DNA of 64,000 nt from Thioalkalivibrio sp. K90mix. GTDB taxonomy: Bacteria > Pseudomonadota > Gammaproteobacteria > Ectothiorhodospirales > Ectothiorhodospiraceae. Below, piece after piece: positions 25,533-33,877 of this stretch (within the stretch, counting starts at the first letter, position 1; the number at the start of each line of letters is the position of its first letter). The stretch covers positions 310,001-374,000 of the forward strand of contig NC_013889.1 in assembly GCF_000025545.1 (NCBI RefSeq), in the 5' to 3' direction. The notes under the pieces are model-generated. The model did not search any database. It was not told where the DNA came from and saw nothing but the letters and a program-made list of their open reading frames with translations. The position numbers and the translations under genes were made by a program.

Positions 25533-26726
25533 ATGACTAAGGTAAGCGAGTTCACTCGACAATGGACGGCAGACGGATACTTTCTCGTCGCGTATTTATT
25601 GTTCTGTTCCGGCTTTGTGTTTCTTTCGTCGTCGGGAGGCCATAGCACGATATACGCATTGCTGGTGGTGGCACCGTTTTTGGCGGTTGTTCGGCGTGAG
25701 CATTTCGGATTCCTGCGCGAAAGTGGGCTTCTGACGCTCATTCTTGTTCTGTTGGTGTATTTCTGGGCTTCTGTGGCTTGGGGAGAGGGGGGCGACATTG
25801 ACGACTACCGCCGATACGGGTGGCGCGCGTTCATGGTGCTCGTCTTCGTGTGGGTCACTGTAAGACTCGCGTTGAACTACGACCGATTTGTATGGTGGGT
25901 GGTGCTGGTTGTGGCGGGATCCGTCTTTTTGTCTTCGTTGGTGGCGCTTCAGGCTTATGGGGTGGGGTCACTGTTTGATCTGAGACGGTTGTCGGGGTTG
26001 GGGCGAGTGTCCAATCCGAATCAGTTTGGAGCGCTGCTGGGGTTTAGCGTGATTCTGATTGCAGGGTGCTTGATCGGCTGGACTCGTGGGCGGGTTTGGA
26101 CTGCTGTGTTGTGGATTGTGGGGGGGACGCTTCTGGCCGCCGCGGTGCTGACGCAGGGTCGCGGTACACTGGTCGGGTTGTTGTGTGGGCTAAGTTTGAT
26201 GTTCGTGCTGACGAGGCGCTGGATGGCCCTGCTGGGGATCGCCCTGCTTGGGGCGCTCGTGCTGTGGCTGTTCGGTGGGGGTGGTCTTGAGGCGCGAGGG
26301 TTCCTCGATCGGACAAGCGCCATCGAGATGCGACTGGAGCTATGGAAAGCGGGTCTTGCTCTTATAAAGGAAGCGCCGGTGTTTGGGCATGGTATGGCGT
26401 TTTCGCAGAGTTATCAGGTTGGATCGTACCAAACAGGGAGTGTGCACAACCTGTACATAGGGATAGCAGTCGTAGGTGGATTGGTGGGTGCTGCTCTTCT
26501 GGTGGGGTCGTTGCTTTATGGGATGTGGGTAGCGGTAAGGGAGAAGAGTCCGATTAGCCCGTTGGTGGTGGGTTTGATCGGTTTCTCGATGGTCTATTAC
26601 ATGGTTGAATTCGAGCATATAGTTCGGTACCCAGCGTTGTCGTGGTTGTTGATTTGGTTTCCTCTGGCTTTGGCGGTGTCGGTCGAAATTCGAGCACGCA
26701 GAGCGAAGGCGGCGGTACAAAGTTAG
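25533..26726 (+). CDS. waaL: O-antigen ligase / Wzy_C family membrane protein
   Basis: 397-residue polytopic protein with about 11-12 hydrophobic segments and one large periplasmic loop, the organisation of O-antigen ligase and polymerase. The Wzy_C part includes LSGLGRVSNPNQFGALLG, GRGTLVG, and a loop with RLELWKAGLALIKEAP and GHGMAF followed by VHNLYIGIAVVGG; the H of VHN is the candidate catalytic histidine. The position in the core cluster, as in Pseudomonas, favours WaaL (transfer of polymer from undecaprenyl-PP to core-lipid A) over a polymerase, but a Wzy role is possible. The low GC and strong G/T bias of the coding strand set it apart. It overlaps the convergent GT9 gene by 4 bases. 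Confidence 0.8.
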   Translation: MTKVSEFTRQWTADGYFLVAYLLFCSGFVFLSSSGGHSTIYALLVVAPFLAVVRREHFGFLRESGLLTLILVLLVYFWASVAWGEGGDIDDYRRYGWRAFMVLVFVWVTVRLALNYDRFVWWVVLVVAGSVFLSSLVALQAYGVGSLFDLRRLSGLGRVSNPNQFGALLGFSVILIAGCLIGWTRGRVWTAVLWIVGGTLLAAAVLTQGRGTLVGLLCGLSLMFVLTRRWMALLGIALLGALVLWLFGGGGLEARGFLDRTSAIEMRLELWKAGLALIKEAPVFGHGMAFSQSYQVGSYQTGSVHNLYIGIAVVGGLVGAALLVGSLLYGMWVAVREKSPISPLVVGLIGFSMVYYMVEFEHIVRYPALSWLLIWFPLALAVSVEIRARRAKAAVQS

Positions 26727-27754
26727 TTAAAGAGCGATGGCGTATTGGTTTCGAGTTGCTGAGCGATGGCGGCCAAGACGGAATCGAGCGAGATGCTCTC
26801 CATTGTTCGTCCTTCGGCGTATGCGCTTTTGCCTTGCCCGGGCGCAACAGCTTGCGTTCCCCGTACGATCGTGGTGCGGTTGCTGAGTGGACCCCATCGG
26901 CTGGGGTCGGTAGGGCCGAACAGAGCCACGACAGGACTGCCGGCTGCGGCGGCAACATGCATGGGGCCGCTATCGTTACCGACGAACAATTGGCACTGGC
27001 TGAGAAGCGCGATCAAGGTGCCGATCGGTAGCTGTTCCACCAGGTCCAGCGGGCGCTGCTGACAGTGTTCGAGTACCTGATTTGCGGCCAAGCGATCGGG
27101 TGCGGCGCCGATCAGCGCGGGGCGCAGGCCTTGGTTCGCTAGCCAGTCGATGATCCGAGCGTATTTTTCCAGCGGCCAGTGCTTGTAGCCCTTGCCCCCT
27201 GCGACGTGGAGACAGACGATGTCACCCGGATCGCCCAAGCCCCGGCTTGCCAGGTCTGCGTGGTCCTCCTCGGTGGCCTGAAGGCTGGGGTGTCCCCAGC
27301 CGTAGCCGTGACCTGCGGCGGCGGCCAGGGCGCCGTATGTATCGATCCGGTGATGGCCGAGCCCCCCAGGGTCGGCGTGGCGGTTATATAGTCGAGCGTG
27401 AGGTGCTCCCTGGTGGCAGATGCGCCACGTCGCTCGCGACAGTCCGCCGGCAAGGGCTGCGGTCTTGCTGCCGCCGAAGTCGATGACCATCTGCGGGCGA
27501 TGCTGGCGTATGGCCGATAATGTTTGGTGAAAGAGTCGCGCCCGAGACCAGAGGTTGTCTCTAGCGGCGGAAATGAGGTGTGGCTTGGGTAACCCGGGGA
27601 TTCTCTGAGCCAATGCGGCATGGGGGCTGTGCAGTATCAGCTGCGCCGTCTGGAACTGGCGGGCCAGGTGCCGAAGCACCGGGCTGGCAACCAGGAAGTT
27701 GCCCAGGTGGCGGTCCAGCATTACGAGGACGGCGGATTGGTTGTTGGTCTTCAT
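26723..27754 (-). CDS. GT9 heptosyltransferase-family protein
   Basis: 343-residue family-9 glycosyltransferase. It has an N-terminal LVMLDRHLGNFLVASPVL in place of the usual R-x-x-GD motif, and the C-terminal donor site FVGNDSGPMHVAAAAGSP then VVALFGPTDPSRWGP. The family normally uses ADP-heptose, though some members use other sugars. It is the last gene of a six-gene operon running from waaF; its ATG overlaps the preceding stop by ATGA. It may add a third heptose or an outer-core sugar. The divergent N-terminal motif leaves the substrate open. Confidence 0.82.
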   Translation of the reverse strand: MKTNNQSAVLVMLDRHLGNFLVASPVLRHLARQFQTAQLILHSPHAALAQRIPGLPKPHLISAARDNLWSRARLFHQTLSAIRQHRPQMVIDFGGSKTAALAGGLSRATWRICHQGAPHARLYNRHADPGGLGHHRIDTYGALAAAAGHGYGWGHPSLQATEEDHADLASRGLGDPGDIVCLHVAGGKGYKHWPLEKYARIIDWLANQGLRPALIGAAPDRLAANQVLEHCQQRPLDLVEQLPIGTLIALLSQCQLFVGNDSGPMHVAAAAGSPVVALFGPTDPSRWGPLSNRTTIVRGTQAVAPGQGKSAYAEGRTMESISLDSVLAAIAQQLETNTPSLFN

Positions 27755-28569
27755 TTGCTGTTCGGTACGTTATCGTTCGGCGGATACTCCGGATCGGTAT
27801 CCAAGGACACGGGCCGCCGACCGTAGCGCCGCTGGTGGCGGAGACTGATGCGTCGAACGACCGGGCGCATGGTCTCGTAGATGGTGGTCTCCGAGAGAAC
27901 ACGGGTTTCGCAGTACACGCTGCAGATTCGGGCCGCCCAGGCGGTGTTCAGTCCCTGCTCCAGGCCACCGACTATGAAACGCGCCAGATCTTTGGCCCCT
28001 GCGCGCGCACTGACGCGCCAGCGCTGTCTGGCGCTGTCCAAGTCCACCAGTACGGGCGTCAGCTCCTCGGTGACCAGTATATTCCCCCACTTCAGGTCGC
28101 CATGGATGACGCCCAGAGAGTGCATGTGTGCAATGGCTCGGGTGGCCTCGATCGTGACAGTTTGCATTTGGCCTGGTGTCAGGGCGTTGTCTGCCAGGCG
28201 CTCGGTTAATGCCGCTGCGTCTTCTATGGCCTCGGTGATGAACCATACACCCGAGTTGCCGGTAATGAGAGCGTGGGGGCGTGGAACCGGCACACCCTGG
28301 TTATGCAGGGACCAGTTGATTCTCCAGATGCGTTTCGCGGCTCGGCGAGAGAACAGACTGGGGCGGGTCAAGTAGTGCTTGAAAAACAAACCCGGCAGAT
28401 TCTGTTGTGCGGTTTGAAGGAAGCCGCTAACCACTTTTCGATTGCGCTTGATCACTCGCAGTTCGTGATCCGCAGGAGGCCAGTCGCCAGTAGACAGGCG
28501 TGTTGCCACGGTGGAGCTCGGAAGGCCATGGGCCTTGCGGTTACCGGAAATACGGACGAGCCGGTCCAT
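27751..28569 (-). CDS. LPS-core kinase, InaA/WaaP-like
   Basis: 272-residue lipopolysaccharide-kinase family protein with an intact catalytic loop IHGDLKWGNILV and metal-binding VDLDSAR, plus an N-lobe with GLFFKHY where the lysine may bind ATP. It is encoded directly after a second kinase (TAGATG junction) and overlaps the downstream GT9 gene by ATGA. Related Pseudomonas proteins (the WapP/WapQ/PA5006 group beside waaP) phosphorylate or are thought to phosphorylate core heptoses. The particular acceptor is not predictable. Confidence 0.82.
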   Translation of the reverse strand: MDRLVRISGNRKAHGLPSSTVATRLSTGDWPPADHELRVIKRNRKVVSGFLQTAQQNLPGLFFKHYLTRPSLFSRRAAKRIWRINWSLHNQGVPVPRPHALITGNSGVWFITEAIEDAAALTERLADNALTPGQMQTVTIEATRAIAHMHSLGVIHGDLKWGNILVTEELTPVLVDLDSARQRWRVSARAGAKDLARFIVGGLEQGLNTAWAARICSVYCETRVLSETTIYETMRPVVRRISLRHQRRYGRRPVSLDTDPEYPPNDNVPNSK

Positions 28570-29406
28570 CTAATCGGAGGCCTGGGACGAGTAACGCGCC
28601 TTGGGGCCTCCTCGTGCGAGCCGGCGTTTCCAGCGGCGGGTCCGCGCTTGCTCGACGGCCCGAGCCAATGTACGGGATTGCTCGCGGCTCAATTCCTGGG
28701 CCTTGGCGTAGCCTTGCAGCAGCCGGTACTGATCGAAACGGCTGAGTAGGTTGCGAGGGGTCATTAGAAGCTGGACGAGGTTTCGCATGCGGTCGCTGGT
28801 CCGTCGCGAGCGCCGATTGCCCTCGTTGTCCAGGTACCAGAACTTGGGTGCGCCATCAGGGCCATGCCATTCGCACAGGATGTTGCCCAGGCGGAGATCG
28901 CCATGTATCCACCCAGCGGTATGCAGGCGGGCGATCTCGGCGCCGACCAGGTTCAGGAGCTGCCACCGTTCCCTCGTGCCCAGCGCGATGGCGCCGCCCT
29001 CATGGGTTGCCAGGTCATTCACCGTGGGATGCGGGAGGGCGTCGGTTGCAACATACTCGATTGAGCCTCGGATCCAGCCGTGGCACAGGGAAGTGGGTGT
29101 GGCAAAGCCAGATTCGTTCATCCGAATGGATTGATCCACTGCTCGTACACCACGGCTCCCCCGCACCAGTGCCTTGACAGGCTCTGACCGGCTTCTGGGG
29201 ATGAATAACTTTAGGAAGACCGGTCGCTCGTTCCACTCGCCTTTGGCCACTCTGGTTTGAGCGGAGCTGCTCAGTACCCGCCAGCCGTCGAATTGCCGAC
29301 TACACGCGATCGCGTTCGCCACGGCGGCGAGCTCCGGGCAGCGGTTGGTGGCGGCGAGGTAGCGTGGGGCGAATCCCAGCGACTTGAAGATATGGTGACG
29401 GATCAT
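28570..29406 (-). CDS. LPS-core kinase, WapP/WapQ-like
   Basis: 278-residue protein of the lipopolysaccharide-kinase family. It has WNERPVFLKLFIP with the likely ATP-binding lysine, catalytic IHGDLRLGNILCEW, and YLDNEGNRRS as the metal-binding segment. The start is the ATG at 29406, which overlaps the waaP stop by ATGA; an upstream in-frame extension exists but lies entirely within waaP. It is the fourth gene of the waaF-waaG-waaP-kinase-kinase-GT9 operon. The position directly after waaP matches wapP of Pseudomonas, but identity to that gene is not proven. Confidence 0.82.
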   Translation of the reverse strand: MIRHHIFKSLGFAPRYLAATNRCPELAAVANAIACSRQFDGWRVLSSSAQTRVAKGEWNERPVFLKLFIPRSRSEPVKALVRGSRGVRAVDQSIRMNESGFATPTSLCHGWIRGSIEYVATDALPHPTVNDLATHEGGAIALGTRERWQLLNLVGAEIARLHTAGWIHGDLRLGNILCEWHGPDGAPKFWYLDNEGNRRSRRTSDRMRNLVQLLMTPRNLLSRFDQYRLLQGYAKAQELSREQSRTLARAVEQARTRRWKRRLARGGPKARYSSQASD

Positions 29407-30266
29407 CGCGGTAACCCCTCGGGCACGCGGCCGTGTTCGCGTTGATACTGCCAGCGGGCGCGTTGTGTGACGCGCTGCCACAGGGTGGAGTCGGAGTTGA
29501 GGGTGACACGGATGGAGCTGTGGCGGTACTCGCGGATGAAGCGCAGCAGGTCGCGGTGGCCAAGACCAATGTCCAGCGCAGAGAAGTAAAGCCCCCCGAG
29601 GTCCTTGATGCGCGCGCGGGCCGGAAGGCGGCGGTGGTGTTGCACGCGGTGCAGATCCATCAAGTGCAGGCGCGGCGGGATGCGGCCCGACCGGGTGGCG
29701 TCCTCGTTCGTGTTCAGGTCGAGTCGGAAGTGGCACAGGTAGAAGTCGCGGTGGTTCATGCCGCTCCCGTGCAGGGTGCGGGCAATGCGGGCGACCTCTC
29801 GGATCAACTGCAGGCGAAAGGCGAATGCCGGTGGCTGTTCGGGCCAGCTCAGGCATTCCTGTTCCAGGGTGCGGGTGCGGCCCAGGTCGCGGGTGATCAC
29901 GAACGAGCGTTCCCGTGCCGGGTTCAGTCCACGCCGGATGCCGAATGCGACGGGCGGCGTGGTCGGGATGCCGAGTTCCTGCAGGCGGTGGATCGCGCGC
30001 CATTCAGGCTCGGCGCCCAGCACCGGGATACGGAACTGGCTCAGTTTGCGCAGGATGCGCCGCCAGGGCATGCCGTTGTGCACCTTGGCGAAGTAGTGCT
30101 GCCCGCCCAGTTCGAAACGGAATGTGCGCCGCCCGTCGACGTTGCGGACGACCTCGCCATCCAGCGCCATGGCCTGCTCGAAGGGGTCTCCCGGGCCGCA
30201 GCGTGCGGTCAGCGCCGCGCGGAAGGCGTCGTCCATCACCAGTTCGTTGCGCCGGAGCACGCTCAT
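29403..30266 (-). CDS. waaP: Lipopolysaccharide core heptose I kinase
   Basis: 287-residue WaaP/RfaP kinase that phosphorylates heptose I of the LPS inner core, needed for outer-membrane stability and in Pseudomonas for viability. The family-specific catalytic loop MNHRDFYLCHF is present, with LHLMDLHRVQ as the metal-binding motif and HYFAKVHNGMPWRRIL at the N-lobe lysine. The ATG at 30266 overlaps the waaG stop by ATGA and removes a non-conserved 29-residue extension. Length agrees with the family (about 265-285). Confidence 0.95.
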   Translation of the reverse strand: MSVLRRNELVMDDAFRAALTARCGPGDPFEQAMALDGEVVRNVDGRRTFRFELGGQHYFAKVHNGMPWRRILRKLSQFRIPVLGAEPEWRAIHRLQELGIPTTPPVAFGIRRGLNPARERSFVITRDLGRTRTLEQECLSWPEQPPAFAFRLQLIREVARIARTLHGSGMNHRDFYLCHFRLDLNTNEDATRSGRIPPRLHLMDLHRVQHHRRLPARARIKDLGGLYFSALDIGLGHRDLLRFIREYRHSSIRVTLNSDSTLWQRVTQRARWQYQREHGRVPEGLPR

Positions 30267-31399
30267 GCCGCCGTCTCGCCATAGCGGGGGGCTTCGATGA
30301 CCCGCAGCGCGTGCTCGGCGCGTGCGCCAAGCTCGGTGCGCTCGCTGTAGCACAGGGCCGCATCACGCCAGGCCTGCAGCTTGGGCTGGCTCAGCATGCG
30401 GGCCAGGGCGGCGTCCATCATGGGCTGCTCGAACGGCGTGGTCAGCACCTCGCCACAGCCAGCGCGCTCGACGTGGAAAGCGTATCCGCAATTGGCTGTA
30501 ACGAGGGCAGGCAGACCGGCGGCGATGGCCTCGACGATCGCGGTCCCGGTGTTCTCCTGATACGCGGGGTGCAGCAACAGGTCGGCCGCAAACAGGAAGT
30601 CGGCCACGTCGTCCCGCCCCTGCAGGAAATGCACCCGTCCGGCGATACCGAGACGGCGCGCCAGCCGCATCAGCGGGGCCGCACGCCCCTTGCCCAGTAC
30701 GTACAGCGAGGCGCGTTCGCGCAAGCCGTCCGGCAGGGCGGCCAGTGCCCGGATGCTGCGGTCGACACCCTTGCGTCGGAAGTCCGACCCGACCATCAGG
30801 AGCATGAGCGAGTCGTCCCCCAGGCCAAGCTCTTTGCGAAGAGCGCGCCTTCGTTGCGGGGTGTCGGCATTGGCGAAGCGGTCAGCCGAGACATACGGTG
30901 GCATCAGGTGGAAGCGATCCTCGGGAGTCGCGTACCAGCGCTGGAACAGGGGCTTCTCGGCCTCGGAAAGCAGCAGGATGCGGTTGTTCGCCTCAGTGCG
31001 AAAGACCGCCCGCTCAAGGGCCGCATGTACGCGGTAGCGCCCGGAGAGGCGATAGAACCGGCTGCGAGCCTGCGCCCGTTCGATGAAGCAGGGGTCTGCG
31101 TTGTAGTAGACATCCAGCCCGGGCAGCTTGTTGAACCCGACGACGCGATCGGGCTGTAGGGCCTGGACCTCCGATTGAACGCGGCGGGCGAAATGGCGAT
31201 AGCGTGTGTGGTTGCGCCAGCCAGGCACCCGCAGTACATGCAGCTTCAGCTGCGGGTGCTCCGGGGTCCAGCCCTCCCATGCGAGTGTGAATACGTCGAT
31301 CTGATGGCCGCGCTCCAGCGCGAGCTCGGTGATGCGGCGGAAGTTGCGCTGCAGCCCGCCATGCGGGAAGTACTTGAACAACACGAATGCCAGATGCAT
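30263..31399 (-). CDS. waaG: LPS core glucosyltransferase I (WaaG)
   Basis: 378-residue GT4 enzyme that adds the first outer-core hexose to heptose II. It begins MHLAFVLFKYFPHGGLQRN, the classic WaaG N-terminus, and has LLMVGSDFRRKGVDRSI and the donor-site region LLHPAYQENTGTAIVEAIAAG followed by LPALVT (EX7E). The ATG at 31399 shares one base with the waaF stop (TGATG), so translation is coupled. Longer in-frame starts lie within waaF and are unlikely. The E. coli homologue has 374 residues. Confidence 0.95.
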   Translation of the reverse strand: MHLAFVLFKYFPHGGLQRNFRRITELALERGHQIDVFTLAWEGWTPEHPQLKLHVLRVPGWRNHTRYRHFARRVQSEVQALQPDRVVGFNKLPGLDVYYNADPCFIERAQARSRFYRLSGRYRVHAALERAVFRTEANNRILLLSEAEKPLFQRWYATPEDRFHLMPPYVSADRFANADTPQRRRALRKELGLGDDSLMLLMVGSDFRRKGVDRSIRALAALPDGLRERASLYVLGKGRAAPLMRLARRLGIAGRVHFLQGRDDVADFLFAADLLLHPAYQENTGTAIVEAIAAGLPALVTANCGYAFHVERAGCGEVLTTPFEQPMMDAALARMLSQPKLQAWRDAALCYSERTELGARAEHALRVIEAPRYGETAA

Positions 31400-32442
31400 C
31401 AGCGCCTCTCCCCATGCAGGGCATCGGCGGCCTCCAGTACCTGCTCGGGCGCCAGCTTGCGCAGGCAGTTCAGGTGTCCCAGGGGGCACTCGCGCTGAAA
31501 GCAGGGGCTGCATTCCAGGCCTAGATGCAGGATGCGCCGGTGGGAGGTGAGCGGCGGCGTGTAGCCAGGGTCGGAGGACCCGTAGACAGCGATCACCGGG
31601 CGGCCGGTGGCGGCCGCAATGTGCATGAGCCCCGAGTCATTGGTGATGACCAGGTCTGCGCAGGCAAGCAAGTCTATCGCCTGGCCCAGCTGCGTGCGCC
31701 CGGCCAGGTCTGCGCAGCCCGGGGCGGCCTCGGCAATCGCCTGGGTCACTGGGCGGTCCTTCTGCGAACCGAACAGCCAGACCTGCCAGCCTGCTGTCAG
31801 GCGGGCCCGAGCAACTTCTGCATAGTGTTCGGCAGGCCAGCGCTTGGAGGGGCCGTACTCCGCGCCGGGGCAGAGTGCCAGAACGGGTGCGTCCTGGTTG
31901 CCCAGTCCCAGTGCAATGCGTGCCTCGTCCCGTCCACGTTCGGAGATCTCCAGCCTGGGTTCCGGAATCGGGGGCGGTTGTGGTGCATCCGGGGCGTGCC
32001 CGAGCGCGACGAACCGATCGACCGTGCGATACAGGCGCTGACGATCCAGTGGGCGGATGTCATTGAGCAGACCGTAGCGGAGCTCGCCGCGGTAACCGGT
32101 CCGTCGGGGTATCCCGCTGGCGAAGGCCGGTACGGCCGCCTTTGCTGAACGCGGCAGTACGATCGCCTGTTGATAGTGCGCGTACCGTAGTGACCGTCCT
32201 AGATGCCAGCGCCGGCCGAGTGCAAGCTCCCCGTGGCCCACGGGCAGCGGAATGGGGCGGCGCACCTCGGGCATGCGCTCGAGAATCGGCAGGCTCCACG
32301 CGGGCGCAATCACATCCACAGCGGGTGCGGGCTCACGTTGCTTGAGCGTCATGAACAGGCTCTGTGCCATCACCATGTCGCCAACCCAGGCCGGGCCGAC
32401 GACCAGGACAGCCGGGGTGTGGGCGCCGCTTGAACTCAACAC
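31399..32442 (-). CDS. waaF: ADP-heptose:LPS heptosyltransferase II
   Basis: 347-residue GT9 enzyme that adds the second heptose. It has AVLVVGPAWVGDMVMAQSLF at the N-terminus (the WaaF GP-WVGDMVM motif), CPGAEYGPSKRWP in the middle and TNDSGLMHIAAATGRPVIA then VYGSSDP at the donor site. ECSPCFQRECPLGHLNCL near the C-terminus is a WaaF hallmark. The start is placed at the GTG at 32442, with GGGGGA 3-8 bases upstream; an ATG at 32514 would add a non-conserved stretch. It leads a six-gene operon with overlapping genes throughout. Confidence 0.93.
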   Translation of the reverse strand: MLSSSGAHTPAVLVVGPAWVGDMVMAQSLFMTLKQREPAPAVDVIAPAWSLPILERMPEVRRPIPLPVGHGELALGRRWHLGRSLRYAHYQQAIVLPRSAKAAVPAFASGIPRRTGYRGELRYGLLNDIRPLDRQRLYRTVDRFVALGHAPDAPQPPPIPEPRLEISERGRDEARIALGLGNQDAPVLALCPGAEYGPSKRWPAEHYAEVARARLTAGWQVWLFGSQKDRPVTQAIAEAAPGCADLAGRTQLGQAIDLLACADLVITNDSGLMHIAAATGRPVIAVYGSSDPGYTPPLTSHRRILHLGLECSPCFQRECPLGHLNCLRKLAPEQVLEAADALHGERR

Positions 32443-32684
32443 GATCCCCCGGCCAGCACGAAAGCACACCCGGTCGCGCCCGGGGCTTGCTGGGCGGCAG
32501 GGGCCGCGGAACATGGGACAAAGCTGCCCGGCATATGGCTTGCAGCTGGCACGAAACTCGAACTGGCGCTGAGAAGCATTCCCAAATTGTACATGGCGCT
32601 GTGATACCGCGACGTGCGGTGGCTTGTGGCCTCGAGGATACGCGGTGTACTTTGCCCGGCAACGGCGGGTGTGTCCTGCTGACC

Positions 32685-32708
32685 ATTTACATTGTTCAGT
32701 GTTTCCCT
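32685..32708 (-). repeat. Single end of the GGGAAAC element in the waaF/gmhA divergent gap
   Basis: On the minus strand: CAGGGAAACACTGAACAATG then TAAATG, close to the terminal repeat at 12023. It lies 14 bases before the gmhA start, in a 280-base divergent gap that must also hold the promoters of waaF and gmhA. A TTGTGG-18-TACTTT pair (32620s-32650s) is a possible but weak gmhA promoter. Confidence 0.55.
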
Positions 32709-32722
32709 GGCGGAGAGCGCAA

Positions 32723-33322
32723 GTGCGGGAAGGAATTATCGAGGAGCTCACGGCGGCCAGCCGGCTGTTCGGGCGGCTGGCAGAGGACCGGGCGTTTGTC
32801 GCCGAGGTCGAGACGGTTGGGCAGCGCTGGCTGCAGTGCATCCGTGACGGCGGCAAGGTGCTGCTGGCGGGCAATGGCGGCAGCGCGGCGGATGCGCAGC
32901 ATATTGCGGCGGAGATTGTCTGTCGTTATCGGGCGGTGCGGCCGGGTGCGGCGGCGATCGCGTTGACGACCGACACCTCGGTGCTGACGGCGATCGGGAA
33001 TGATTTTGGCTACGAGCATGTGTTCGCGCGTCAGGTCGAGGCGCTGGGGCAGTCGGGGGATGTATTCGTCGGGATTACCACCTCTGGGCGTTCGCCGAAT
33101 GTACTCGAGGCCTTCGAGATGGCGCGTCAGCATGGGCTCGTTGCCGTTGCCCTGACCGGCGAGAAGGGGCTGCCCGAGACGCATACCGCAGATCATGTGC
33201 TGCGGGTGCCCGATGCCGCGACCGCGCGGGTTCAGGAGGTGCACGGGCTGATCGGGCATCTGTTGTGCGGGATCGTCGAGGATGCGCTGGTGGCCGATCA
33301 GGACCGTTCGGGGTCGGTGTGA
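32723..33322 (+). CDS. gmhA: Sedoheptulose 7-phosphate isomerase
   Basis: 199-residue SIS-domain isomerase making D-glycero-D-manno-heptose 7-phosphate, the first step of ADP-heptose synthesis. The substrate loop GNGGSAADAQHIAAE is at about residues 51-65, LTTDTSVLTAIGND and TSGRSPNVLEA follow, and EVHGLIGHLLC near the C-terminus contains the catalytic histidine. The GTG at 32723 has GGAGAG 5-10 bases upstream, and earlier in-frame codons are not conserved. It overlaps gmhB by GTGA, and the gmhA-gmhB-waaA order forms a small operon. Confidence 0.95.
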   Translation: MREGIIEELTAASRLFGRLAEDRAFVAEVETVGQRWLQCIRDGGKVLLAGNGGSAADAQHIAAEIVCRYRAVRPGAAAIALTTDTSVLTAIGNDFGYEHVFARQVEALGQSGDVFVGITTSGRSPNVLEAFEMARQHGLVAVALTGEKGLPETHTADHVLRVPDAATARVQEVHGLIGHLLCGIVEDALVADQDRSGSV

Positions 33323-33864
33323 GTGCGCGTGCCCTGTTTCTCGACCGCGACGGGGTAATCAATGTCGACCATGGCTATGTGCATCGGCCCGATCAGGTCG
33401 AGTTCGTCTCCGGCATCTTCGAGTTGGTGGCGGCTGCGACCGCCCGTCAGTGGCCGGTGGTGGTCGTTACCAACCAGTCCGGCATTGGCCGCGGCTATTA
33501 CGGTGACCGCGAGTTCCGGCAGCTGACGGACTGGATGCGCGAGCGCTTTGCCGAGCGCGGCGGCCGCATCGAGGCCGTCTACCACTGCCCCCATCATCCC
33601 CATGATGCGCAGCCCGACTATCGTCGTGCCTGTCCGGATCGCAAGCCGGAGCCGGGCATGCTGTTGCGGGCGCGGGATGATCTGGATCTGGACCTCCCCG
33701 GTTCGGTGCTCGTTGGGGACCGCGCTTCCGACCTCGAGGCCGCGCGGCGCGCCGGGGTCGGCGCCCGGTTGCTGTTTGACCCCTTGGGCACGGAACCGCT
33801 ACCCGCTGAAGACGGAGCCATCCGTATCCGCGCCTTGCCCGAGGCCATTGCGTGGCTCGACTGA
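33319..33864 (+). CDS. gmhB: D-glycero-D-manno-heptose 1,7-bisphosphate 7-phosphatase
   Basis: 181-residue HAD phosphatase acting between the kinase and nucleotidyltransferase steps of HldE. It has FLDRDGVIN (nucleophile and acid/base aspartates) at the N-terminus, VTNQSGIGRG, the zinc-binding loop CPHHPHDAQPDYRRAC and DRKPEPGML, then VGDRASDLEAA as the metal motif. The GTG start shares bases with the gmhA stop (GTGA). Length is typical (about 190). Confidence 0.95.
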   Translation: MSARALFLDRDGVINVDHGYVHRPDQVEFVSGIFELVAAATARQWPVVVVTNQSGIGRGYYGDREFRQLTDWMRERFAERGGRIEAVYHCPHHPHDAQPDYRRACPDRKPEPGMLLRARDDLDLDLPGSVLVGDRASDLEAARRAGVGARLLFDPLGTEPLPAEDGAIRIRALPEAIAWLD

Positions 33865-33877
33865 GCCGCTAGCCGCG

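Noticed and set aside
28570-30003. A 477-residue kinase beginning upstream at 30003
   Set aside because: The N-terminal 199 codons lie in another frame of waaP and are low-complexity; the ATG at 29406 overlapping the waaP stop is the proper start.
8127-32708. Complete sigma-70 promoters within the GGGAAAC element ends
   Set aside because: TACATT/TAAATT boxes occur in some ends, but no consistent -35 box was found at the right distance, so no promoter is annotated.
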